Below are positions 1-6,053 of a stretch of DNA of 9,027 bases, one piece after another. The translations under genes and the position numbers were made by a program. The DNA is from Clostridia bacterium (GTDB taxonomy: Bacteria; UBA6262; WVXT01), in assembly GCA_030671905.1 (NCBI GenBank), contig DAOVHK010000053.1, positions 1 to 9,027 of the forward strand, written 5' to 3'. Positions within the stretch are counted from its first letter, which is position 1; every line of letters begins with the position of its first letter. The notes beneath the pieces were generated by a model. That model was not told the origin of the DNA, ran no database searches, and worked only from the letters and a program-made list of their open reading frames with translations.

Positions 1-840
1 TTAACCGATATCTTAAAAGATGCCGGATATAAGGTCAAGGCTGTATCTACTGGGGAGAAGGCATTAGGCGAAATCAAAGAGGACGGCTATAGCGTAATGA
101 TCACTGATTTAAGAATGCCTGGAATGAATGGCATTGAGGTAATAAAAGAAACTAAACAGATAAATAGGGATATATGTATTATTGCCATTACTGCCTATCC
201 TTCTGTTAAATCAGCGGTAGAGGCACTGCGCGAAGGTGCTTACGATTACATTACCAAGCCCTTTGACATTGAAGAAATAAAGTTGGTGGTGCACCGCGTT
301 GCAGAGAGATATTTTTTATTAAAACAAGTTGGACGGAAAGGATTTTATCGAGAACTACCCATTTTAGACGATCTAACTGGAATCTACAACCATCGCCACT
401 TCCACGAAGTGCTTCCCCGTGAGGTAGAGCGGGCAAAACGCTATTCGCAACCATTCTGTTTGCTACTGATAGATATTGACGACTTTAAAAAATACAATGC
501 TACCCATGGGCACTTAGCCGGTGATAAACTCCTTACGAATATTGCTAATTTGCTCATTCCCTCGATCCGCAGTGCAGACATAATCTTTCGATATGGTGGA
601 GAGGAATTTGTTGTTATTCTACCCCAGGTAGGGAAACAGGGAGGAGTGGATTCAGCCAAGCGCCTACTCAAGTTAATAAAACAAAAATTATCTGTGACGG
701 TAAGTATTGGCCTGACCTCTTTCCCTGAGGATGGAGCCTCCAAAAACGAATTAATTAACCAGGCAGATTCTGCTATGCATCAGGCGAAGAAGTTAGGAAA
801 AAACAGGGTATGTACATTTGGGGAAAAGAGTAAGAAATAA
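1..840 (+). CDS. Response regulator with GGDEF (diguanylate cyclase) output, copy 1, 5' truncated by window edge
   Basis: The reading frame is open from base 1, so the true start and the N-terminal acidic pair of the receiver lie outside the window. What remains is a REC domain from helix 1 onward, with the phospho-acceptor Asp in TDLRMPG (codon 106-108), the switch Thr in AITAY and the Lys in TKPF. A GGDEF domain follows, with DIDDFK (metal site), GHLAGD, GGEEF (A-site, same variant as PleD) and an RxxD inhibitory site (RSAD) five residues before GGEEF. It should make c-di-GMP from two GTP in the cytoplasm when phosphorylated, with product feedback at the I-site. It is a close paralog of the gene at 967-1875, with no indel between them over the visible part. 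One difference is Ala in YNATHGH where the other copy has Asp; the key catalytic residues are kept. Function is confident; the activating kinase is unknown. Confidence 0.93.
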   Translation, partial: LTDILKDAGYKVKAVSTGEKALGEIKEDGYSVMITDLRMPGMNGIEVIKETKQINRDICIIAITAYPSVKSAVEALREGAYDYITKPFDIEEIKLVVHRVAERYFLLKQVGRKGFYRELPILDDLTGIYNHRHFHEVLPREVERAKRYSQPFCLLLIDIDDFKKYNATHGHLAGDKLLTNIANLLIPSIRSADIIFRYGGEEFVVILPQVGKQGGVDSAKRLLKLIKQKLSVTVSIGLTSFPEDGASKNELINQADSAMHQAKKLGKNRVCTFGEKSKK

Positions 841-966
841 AAGAATATCTGTGCTCGTTGTTGATGATGAAGATGTGATGCGTAGTCTATCCACTGTCCT
901 GCTCACTGAACGAGGATATGAGATTATCGCTATTAAGAATGGTTAGGAGGTAGTAGAAGAAGTCAA
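830..966 (+). pseudogene. Decayed 5' fragment of a single-domain response regulator gene
   Basis: This stretch aligns without gaps to the start of the intact receiver gene at 1865 onward (841-966 matches 1876-2001, roughly 88% identical by eye). The intact gene's ATG is replaced (GTA at the matching place). The beta1 segment with VLVVDDEDVMR is still readable, and a TAT-to-TAG change at 944-946 stops the frame. Similarity ends at the shared GTCAAA (960-965), exactly where the next REC-GGDEF gene begins. The remaining two thirds of the receiver, including its phospho-acceptor Asp, are gone. It is best explained as the leftover of a tandem duplication of a [REC-GGDEF + REC] unit followed by deletion. 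No functional product is expected. Confidence 0.88.
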
Positions 967-1875
967 ATGGACAAAAAGACGTCAGAGAAAATCAAAATCT
1001 TAGTTGTTGATGACGCAGAGGTAATGCGTAACCTTTTAACCGGCGTGTTAACCGATTCCGGATACGAGGTCAAGGCTGTATCTACTGGAGAAAAAGCATT
1101 AGGCGAAATCAAAGAGGATGACTATGACGTAGTAGTCACTGATTTAAAAATGCCTGGAATGAATGGCATTGAGGTAATAAAAGAAGCTAAACAGATAAAT
1201 AGGGATATATGTATTATTGCCATTACTGCCTATCCTTCTGTTAAATCAGCGGTAGAGGCAATGCGCGAAGGTGCTTACGATTACATTACCAAGCCCTTTG
1301 ACATCGAAGAGATAAGATTGGTCGTGCGCCGCGCTGCAGAGAGATATTTTTTATTAAAAGAAGCCGGGCAGAAAGAATTTTATCGGGAACTGGCCATTTC
1401 CGACGGTCTAACTGGAATCTACAACCATCGCCACTTCCACGAAGTGCTTCCCCGTGAGATAGAGCGGGCAAAACGCTATTCGCAACCGTTCTGTTTGTTA
1501 CTGTTAGATATTGATGATTTTAAGAAATACAATGATACCCATGGGCACTTAGCTGGTGATAAACTCCTTATGAATATTGCCAGAATTCTCGTTGCCACGA
1601 CCCGAAATGTAGACATAGTCTTTCGATATGGTGGAGAGGAATTTGTTGTTATTCTACCCCAGGTAGGGAAACAGGGAGGAGTGAGTTCAGCCAAGCGCAT
1701 ACTCAAGTTAATAAAACAAAAATTATCTGTGACGGCAAGTATTGGCGTGACCTCCTTTCTTGAGGATGGAGTCTCCAAAGACGAATTAATTAACCAGGCA
1801 GATTCTGCTATGTGTCAGGTGAAGAAGTTAGGAAAAGACAGGATATGTGTATTTGGAGAAAAGAATGAAAAGTAA
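967..1875 (+). CDS. Response regulator with GGDEF (diguanylate cyclase) output, copy 2
   Basis: 302 aa with PleD/WspR-like logic: an N-terminal receiver (about 8-125) controls a C-terminal diguanylate cyclase (about 142-300). REC residues present are D15/D16 (metal), D59 in TDLKMPGMNG (phospho-acceptor), T87 and K109. GGDEF residues present are D181/D183 in LDIDDFKKYND, GHLAGD at 193-198, GGEEF at 222-226 and the inhibitory site R213-x-x-D216, so both activity and product inhibition are expected. The segment between the last helix and TASIG is shorter than usual. The ATG sits directly at the end of the decayed receiver fragment; nearby purine-rich DNA (GAAGAAG) is a weak ribosome site, and a stronger AGGAGG lies 16 bases upstream, rather far. 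The next gene overlaps its end by 11 bases. It is a near-duplicate of the gene at 1-840. The kinase partner is not in the window. Confidence 0.95.
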   Translation: MDKKTSEKIKILVVDDAEVMRNLLTGVLTDSGYEVKAVSTGEKALGEIKEDDYDVVVTDLKMPGMNGIEVIKEAKQINRDICIIAITAYPSVKSAVEAMREGAYDYITKPFDIEEIRLVVRRAAERYFLLKEAGQKEFYRELAISDGLTGIYNHRHFHEVLPREIERAKRYSQPFCLLLLDIDDFKKYNDTHGHLAGDKLLMNIARILVATTRNVDIVFRYGGEEFVVILPQVGKQGGVSSAKRILKLIKQKLSVTASIGVTSFLEDGVSKDELINQADSAMCQVKKLGKDRICVFGEKNEK

Positions 1876-2245
1876 AAAAATATATGTGCTCGTTGTTGAT
1901 GATGAAGATGTGATGCGTAATCTATTCATTGACCTGCTCACTGAACGAGGATATGAGGTCATTGCCGTTAAGAATGGTTATGAGGCAGTAGAAAAAGTCA
2001 AAGAGATAAATTTCGCCATTGCCTTCATTGATGTCCATATGCCGGGGATAAACGGAGTCGAAACCTTAAAGGCAATTAGGGAAATCAAACCTCAAACGAG
2101 AATTGTGATGATGGATAGCTTTCCCAATGCCTTAATGGAGCAGGCGAGGAGAGAAGGGGCGATAACCTGCATTCACAAGCCATTTGAGATAAATGAAGTA
2201 ACAGATATAATGGAAGAGGTTGTGGAACAAAAGGAGAGGATATGA
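1865..2245 (+). CDS. Single-domain response regulator (CheY-like receiver), atypical switch residue
   Basis: 126 aa, one REC domain with no output domain. D12/D13, D56 in FIDVHMPGING (phospho-acceptor) and K105 in HKPF are present. The conserved Thr/Ser after beta4 is replaced by Asp84 (MMDSFPN; codon 2114-2116), with Ser85 next to it, so the usual Thr/Tyr switching may be altered. The start is taken as the ATG at 1865 because GGAG lies just upstream and the decayed homolog at 841-966 aligns with it; a GTG at 1847 would add only six residues inside the previous gene. It overlaps the upstream GGDEF gene by 11 bases and the downstream HD-GYP gene through an ATGA junction, so translation is probably coupled. 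It probably acts as a phosphate sink or protein-binding switch in the same c-di-GMP pathway; that role is inferred. Confidence 0.9.
   Translation: MKSKKIYVLVVDDEDVMRNLFIDLLTERGYEVIAVKNGYEAVEKVKEINFAIAFIDVHMPGINGVETLKAIREIKPQTRIVMMDSFPNALMEQARREGAITCIHKPFEINEVTDIMEEVVEQKERI
2231..2239 (+). promoter_or_regulatory. Strong ribosome binding site for the HD-GYP gene
   Basis: AAGGAGAGG ends two bases before the ATG at 2242, with its AAGGAG core six bases away, inside the last codons of the upstream receiver gene. With the ATGA stop/start overlap it argues for coupled translation and fixes the start codon. Confidence 0.75.
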
Positions 2246-3294
2246 GTGAAGGTAATATCTTGGTCATTGATGACGAAAAAACGATGTGTAATCTCTTAAA
2301 AGATAGTTTGTCTGAGCAAGGTTACAACGTTACTACTACCCAAAAGGCAAAAGATGGTTTACAGCATGCACAAAATAGTTTATTTGACCTGATAATTACG
2401 GATTTAAAGATGCCCAAGATCGATGGCATAGGAATAATAAGGCGAATTAAGAAGTTTGACACAGGTAATATGGTAATTGTCATTACCGGCTACCCTTCTT
2501 TCGACACTGTTCGGGAAGCACTCAGATTGGGTGCTTATGATTATATCACTAAGCCGTTTAACTTAGAAGAGATATTCTTTATAGTAAAAAGAGCAATAGA
2601 ATTTCGTCGCCTCCAGTTAGCCAATAAGAAATTAATGAAAGAATTGGAGGAAGAGAATATTATCTTAGAGAAAAAGGTCGAGGAAAGGACCGGGGATTTA
2701 AAAGAACTTTATAAGAATATGCAATCTGCATATATGGCTACAGTTAAAGCCCTGGCTCAGGCGATTGATGCCAAGGACCATTACACCCATAGTCATTCAC
2801 AAAATGTGACTAAATATGCGGTAGCCATTGCTAAAGAAATGGGATTTTCTCAACGGGAAGTACACACTCTTAGAGAAGCCTGCCAGTTGCACGATTTAGG
2901 GAAGATAGGCATTCATGACTATATCTTAAATAAATCCGAGAAACTTACACAAGAGGAGTGGGAGAAGATAAGGTCACATTCCTTGCGAGGAGCAGAAATC
3001 TTAGAGCCTTTGACTTTCTTGGATAAGGTGATTATATTGATAAGACAGCATCATGAGAGATATGACGGAACAGGTTATCCCAATGGACTGATAGGAGAAA
3101 AAATAAAATTAGGTGCCCGGATAATAGCTGTGGCAGACGCCTTCGATGCCATGATATCTGAAAGGCCATACCGTAAAGCCTATTCTAAGAAATACGCTAT
3201 TTCCAAACTTAAGGAGACCAGCGGTACTCAATTTGACCCCCAAATAGTAAAGGTCTTCCTGGAGGTCTTAAAGAAAGAACCCGGGATTGTATAG
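2242..3294 (+). CDS. Response regulator with HD-GYP output (c-di-GMP phosphodiesterase)
   Basis: 350 aa in the RpfG-type arrangement. The receiver (about 4-120) has D10/D11, D54 in TDLKMPKIDG, T82 and K104. A charged heptad-like helix (about 121-160) probably forms a coiled coil that passes the signal on. The HD-GYP domain (about 163-345) has H185, HDLGK (217-221), H246, HHERYDGTGYP with the GYP triad at 278-280, and D299/D302 in VADAFDAM, so the metal ligands and GYP signature are all there. It should hydrolyse c-di-GMP to pGpG or GMP in the cytoplasm. The ATG overlaps the previous stop (ATGA) and is preceded by AAGGAGAGG, a strong ribosome site. Its receiver resembles those of the two GGDEF proteins. 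It is the last gene of the left operon, pairing synthesis and breakdown of the same messenger. Confidence 0.96.
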   Translation: MSEGNILVIDDEKTMCNLLKDSLSEQGYNVTTTQKAKDGLQHAQNSLFDLIITDLKMPKIDGIGIIRRIKKFDTGNMVIVITGYPSFDTVREALRLGAYDYITKPFNLEEIFFIVKRAIEFRRLQLANKKLMKELEEENIILEKKVEERTGDLKELYKNMQSAYMATVKALAQAIDAKDHYTHSHSQNVTKYAVAIAKEMGFSQREVHTLREACQLHDLGKIGIHDYILNKSEKLTQEEWEKIRSHSLRGAEILEPLTFLDKVIILIRQHHERYDGTGYPNGLIGEKIKLGARIIAVADAFDAMISERPYRKAYSKKYAISKLKETSGTQFDPQIVKVFLEVLKKEPGIV

Positions 3295-3595
3295 CAAGCG
3301 ACATTAGATAAAAAGTCCTATCCTTTATTTATCCAAAATTCCCTTCCTCTTATAATTTTCTTGTTCCTCTTTAGAAATTCTAACATAAATCCACATTGCC
3401 TTATCAACAATTAACATTCACCGATGAAATTGGGGAGTAAATTACTATACGGAATGTTTGCCAGGGATTAAGGAAGCAGTACGAATGCGGATTTGGGCAC
3501 GAGCCTGCGATTCTTCTCTACTCAAGATTTTTTTTCTGCATTTTGAATTGTATCAGGTAGAATTGGTGAAAGAATTCACTGATATTTTAAATCTA

Positions 3596-3627
3596 GAGCC
3601 AATTTTTGCAGAGCAAAAAATTGGCTC
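3596..3627. repeat. Perfect inverted repeat, 12-bp arms
   Basis: GAGCCAATTTTT (3596-3607) is matched exactly by AAAAATTGGCTC (3616-3627). Allowing one bulged A, the stem extends by GC/GC, leaving a three-base loop. It is not followed by a T run on either strand, so it is not a standard terminator. It could be a palindromic repeat (REP-like), the remnant of an element end, or a protein-binding site. Confidence 0.7.
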
Positions 3628-3820
3628 CCTGAGACAGACTCTCACTTGATTTTATGCTTTTATCCAAATTAGTTTAGAGTACTATCTTTTTAATAGTTCA
3701 ATCAAGCTATTTCGGCGCTCCATTTATGCAAAATAGAATAGCATGGGCCATTTTTCTGTTGAGGGAGAGACTACCACTGATACTGTATTCCCAAGTCATA
3801 CCGTCCAACCGATTGAGATG

Positions 3821-3915
3821 TTGATCTGCCTTCATATTCCCAGGCAATGCGAATCAAAAAAGCAGTTGAGGTTCTGTGCCAGGCTTCAATCCTCCCCACA
3901 TGAGCCGAGAACCTC
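3821..3915. repeat. Two adjacent hairpin-forming segments
   Basis: First hairpin: TTGAT (3821-3825) pairs with ATCAA (3853-3857), enclosing TGCCT (3827-3831) paired with AGGCA (3842-3846). Second hairpin: GAGGTTCT (3868-3875) pairs perfectly with AGAACCTC (3908-3915), enclosing GGCT (3882-3885) paired with AGCC (3903-3906). The stacked, nested pairings and higher GC content than the surroundings suggest a structured RNA or an element end. I could not match it to a known RNA family, and the strand is undetermined. Confidence 0.4.
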
Positions 3916-4060
3916 CTCGTCTGGCCGGGAGCACCTCTCTATTTCGTGTAAATTTTTTGGCGAAAAGATTCTTCCTCTCAGGTGGGTATTTTACGAAGAT
4001 TTAAATGATATGTCAATCCAAAAATAGGTGTGAGCCTTTTTCTCGCGCAACGTTATATTA

Positions 4061-4080
4061 CAAGACCTGACCCTGGTCCC
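4061..4080. repeat. CAAGACCTGACC-type motif with short dyad
   Basis: CAAGACCTGACCCTGGTCCC contains GACC (4064-4067) and GGTC (4075-4078) as a small dyad. Similar CAAGACCTGACCC strings are, from memory, common at the edges of REP-associated (Y1) transposase elements in many bacteria. No transposase is visible here, so this is at most a footprint. Low confidence. Confidence 0.25.
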
Positions 4081-4110
4081 ACTAATAAAAGACATAAGAA
4101 AAGATGGAAC

Positions 4111-4488
4111 CTATCTTTCCTCTTTGACAAGATTTTCGATCTTCTTCTTCAATATCTTAAAATCAAACGGTTTAAATATAAAATCTCGGGCTCCAGAAAG
4201 CAGTGAATCTTCCTGTACAATTTCATCGGTCAGAGCGCTCATATGAATTACCGGAATGTTTTTAAGATCTTCTTGGGAATTTAACCATTGGCAGAATTCT
4301 ATCCCTGTAGCATCAGGTAACATAATATCTATTAACATCAGGATAGGTCGATTTGATGAAAGCCACTCTTTGGCTCTTATTGCATTTGTTCTTGTTTCAG
4401 CTCGATAGCCAAGCTTTTTTATAAATACTGAGAGTAGCTTTTGTATTTTCTCATCATCCTCTACTATCAAAACTGTTTTATTTTCCAT
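4111..4488 (-). CDS. Single-domain response regulator (receiver only)
   Basis: 125 aa, one REC domain. D11/D12 (metal), D54 in LIDIMLPDATG (phospho-acceptor), S84 in HMSA (switch) and K106 in FKPF are all present, so it should accept phosphate normally. No DNA-binding or enzyme domain follows. The ATG at 4488 is preferred over a TTG at 4506: it is preceded by AGAAGG and starts right at the receiver fold. It overlaps the end of the HAMP gene by 11 bases and is the last gene of the motor operon, which suggests co-expression with the HAMP membrane protein and the ExbB/ExbD/TonB set. It may act by protein contact, as CheY does on flagellar motors; that is inference. No histidine kinase is seen nearby. 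Confidence 0.9.
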   Translation of the reverse strand: MENKTVLIVEDDEKIQKLLSVFIKKLGYRAETRTNAIRAKEWLSSNRPILMLIDIMLPDATGIEFCQWLNSQEDLKNIPVIHMSALTDEIVQEDSLLSGARDFIFKPFDFKILKKKIENLVKEER

Positions 4489-5074
4489 TATCCTTCTCTT
4501 TTTCAAAAAGTGGGGTTGATAATCTAAAACGGGAATTTACTGTAACCAGCGAGCTTCTAATTAACAAAATCTTTTTTTGAACTTCTTCAAGTTCTTTGAT
4601 TGAATGTTTTTTCTTAAGTATCCCATGACATTGACTCAGCTGTTCTAAAACCTCATTAATAATTTTTTGGTCGCGATGAATTAATTTATTTAATACAAGC
4701 ATTGTTTCATTGAATTCTTTAACAAAATCTTTGAGCATACTTCCGCGACGTAATTGAACATTGCAGAAGTTACCTCTTTTTATTTCCTGCAACGCTTTAC
4801 GGACTCGAAATAAAGGGCCAGCTACCTTATGGGACAAATATATACCCAATAGGAAATTGCCTCCTATAAAAAGCAATAAAATCAAAATTAACGTCTTAAA
4901 AAAATCCATAACCATATTACTTTGCTTCCAATCAGAGACAATAGTCGAAAGACGAGATATTCCCCAGCTAATAAAAATTCCCTCTATCAAAACAATAAAA
5001 ATTATTATCAAAACAAACCAAAACTGTAATTCAGGCTCAACAATATATTGTCCTCTGAATTGTTTCTCTCTCAT
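4478..5074 (-). CDS. Two-TM membrane protein with HAMP domain, no kinase or MCP domain
   Basis: 198 aa. A short basic N-terminus (REKQFRGQY) is followed by TM1 (about 17-39), only about 20 periplasmic residues, TM2 (about 60-80), a HAMP domain (about 80-130, with HKVAGPLFRVRKAL and LRRGSMLKDFVKEF) and a helical, probably coiled-coil tail (about 130-180). The protein ends there: no histidine kinase, GGDEF or methyl-accepting signalling domain. Its job is therefore likely to be coupling membrane or periplasmic events to a separate cytoplasmic partner, perhaps the receiver encoded next. The ATG at 5074 lies four bases after the previous stop but has no clear ribosome site, so translation may restart from the upstream gene. 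A TTG at 5095 would add seven residues inside that gene. Similar short HAMP proteins are common in deltaproteobacterial-type genomes, from memory. Confidence 0.82.
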   Translation of the reverse strand: MREKQFRGQYIVEPELQFWFVLIIIFIVLIEGIFISWGISRLSTIVSDWKQSNMVMDFFKTLILILLLFIGGNFLLGIYLSHKVAGPLFRVRKALQEIKRGNFCNVQLRRGSMLKDFVKEFNETMLVLNKLIHRDQKIINEVLEQLSQCHGILKKKHSIKELEEVQKKILLIRSSLVTVNSRFRLSTPLFEKEKDNGK

Positions 5075-5078
5075 ATTT

Positions 5079-6053
5079 TTAACGATTGTTAACAATAATT
5101 TCTACTCTTTCCAATGATTCTTCAGAAATCTCCCCCTGACAAAATATCTCTACCTCTGAGCGAACAAGCATTCTAGCCAATTCTCCAGAAATCTCTTTGG
5201 CAGTTATTTCCGCAATTGTTTTATTTCTACAATAGACAATTACATTAATGGGAAAGGTAAAAAAATGTTTTTTAATCCAATCGGAAGTTTCCTGTAGAAG
5301 CTCCTGACCAAAATCGCTGAACTGGTGTTTTTCCAAAAGAACTGGCGGGGATCGATAAAGCATCTTAAAATCTAGACTAATAAAAAATCCTTCCGGCTCC
5401 TGATGAGCAAACCCCGAAATAGTAAAAGGGTTACGGACGAATGTATGGAAACTCCCTGTGGCATCATAATAACGTAGGATAGTAGAATAGGGATATCCAA
5501 CTTTAAGCACTTTACCGTTTTTGTCTCGGCCATCAAAAAGAATAGTTTCCGGGGGTAAACCTCGCCCAGAATATTTCCGAAAAGTCTCACCTGACTCATC
5601 GGCAACTATTAGCTCCCAGCGGGCTAATTCTTTAGCCTTCTTAGTATCTGGTTCTTTAAAAGTTGCTTGTAAATCCCTAAGAGGATAAAAAATGTACACT
5701 TTTTCATCACGAATGTGGTGAGTGAATGGAATAATTACTTGAGTGCTTTTCACTAGTTCAGGCAAGGAATCCTGTGGTTGTTTTTCCCAGCCAGAAGGTT
5801 TCTTTAATAGAATCTCTTCTTCCGTTTTAAGACTCTCAAGAATTTCGCGATTCTGTTCTATAGGTATCTCCAGGTGGGGTTTTGTGCTTTTGAGTTCTAA
5901 GACCTCTTCCCCCTCTATAATTACTTCAGGCAACTCACCTTTCTCTTTAGCCCCGGCAAGTGTAGTAATCCCTACTAGAGCAATACATATGCCACCTGCT
6001 AACAATTTTAAGGGATTTATTTTAGTAAATATCTGAAAGTTATAATTCCCCAT
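5079..6053 (-). CDS. Secreted periplasmic protein with FlgD-like Ig domain and possible degenerate OmpA-like C-terminus
   Basis: 324 aa. The N-terminus has basic residues and a hydrophobic stretch (about 15-33) ending in TLAGA-KEK, which fits a Sec signal peptide. After a charged linker with PEVIIEGEE (43-50), residues about 143-215 resemble the FlgD-type Ig fold: a WELIV strand, an ESGE turn, GRGLPP, LFDGRDKNGKVL, GYPYS and YYDATG. The last 100 residues have the rhythm of an OmpA-like domain (FSDFGQELL, a long helix, INVIVYCRN, a second helix, terminal ERVEIIVNNR) but lack the GHTD motif; this is inference. Start ATG 6053 has GGAGGAG upstream and overlaps the TonB gene end by 37 bases. The position between TonB and the HAMP gene suggests a periplasmic partner of the ExbB/ExbD/TonB motor. 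The exact function is unknown. Confidence 0.75.
   Translation of the reverse strand: MGNYNFQIFTKINPLKLLAGGICIALVGITTLAGAKEKGELPEVIIEGEEVLELKSTKPHLEIPIEQNREILESLKTEEEILLKKPSGWEKQPQDSLPELVKSTQVIIPFTHHIRDEKVYIFYPLRDLQATFKEPDTKKAKELARWELIVADESGETFRKYSGRGLPPETILFDGRDKNGKVLKVGYPYSTILRYYDATGSFHTFVRNPFTISGFAHQEPEGFFISLDFKMLYRSPPVLLEKHQFSDFGQELLQETSDWIKKHFFTFPINVIVYCRNKTIAEITAKEISGELARMLVRSEVEIFCQGEISEESLERVEIIVNNR

Larger units (their letters stand above)
3295..4110. other. Intergenic region between convergent operons, no convincing gene
   Basis: About 0.8 kb separates the stops of two operons that face each other. The open frames on both strands are short, start without a clear ribosome site and show no domain I recognise. 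What it does hold: a perfect 12-bp-arm palindrome (3596-3627), two neighbouring hairpin-forming segments (3821-3857 and 3868-3915), an AT-rich stem AAAGAT/ATCTTT overlapping the stop of the right-hand operon (4099-4118), and a CAAGACCTGACC motif with a GACC/GGTC dyad (4061-4078). No clear rho-independent terminator (GC-rich stem followed by a T run) is seen for either operon. A tiny protein-like frame of 30 codons lies on the - strand at 3325-3417. The DNA may be the worn remains of a mobile or repeat element. Confidence 0.6.

Noticed and set aside
1847..1864. GTG start extending the single-domain receiver by six residues
   Set aside because: ATG 1865 has GGAG at good spacing and begins right at the receiver fold.
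3596..3627. Rho-independent terminator for the left operon
   Set aside because: It is about 300 bases past the last stop, the stem is half A/T and no T run follows on either strand.
3458..3649. 63-codon + strand frame in the gap
   Set aside because: No ribosome site, no known domain, its end runs through the 12-bp-arm palindrome, and the opposite strand reads equally protein-like; no support as a gene.
3815..3920. A c-di-GMP (GEMM) riboswitch or another known RNA, suggested by the hairpins near c-di-GMP genes
   Set aside because: The conserved GEMM bases are not recognisable, and no gene start follows on either strand that such a switch could control.
3743..4027. 94-codon + strand frame in the gap
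   Set aside because: Composition (many Ser, Thr, Cys, His) is unlike the neighbouring genes, it has no ribosome site and no domain, and it overlaps the hairpin segments.
4489..4506. TTG start extending the minus-strand receiver by six residues
   Set aside because: The ATG at 4488 has AGAAGG upstream and starts where receiver domains normally start.
5075..5095. TTG start extending the HAMP protein by seven residues
   Set aside because: ATG 5074 follows the upstream stop directly and the basic N-terminus fits; TTG is a rare start. Not fully excluded, since neither has a strong ribosome site.
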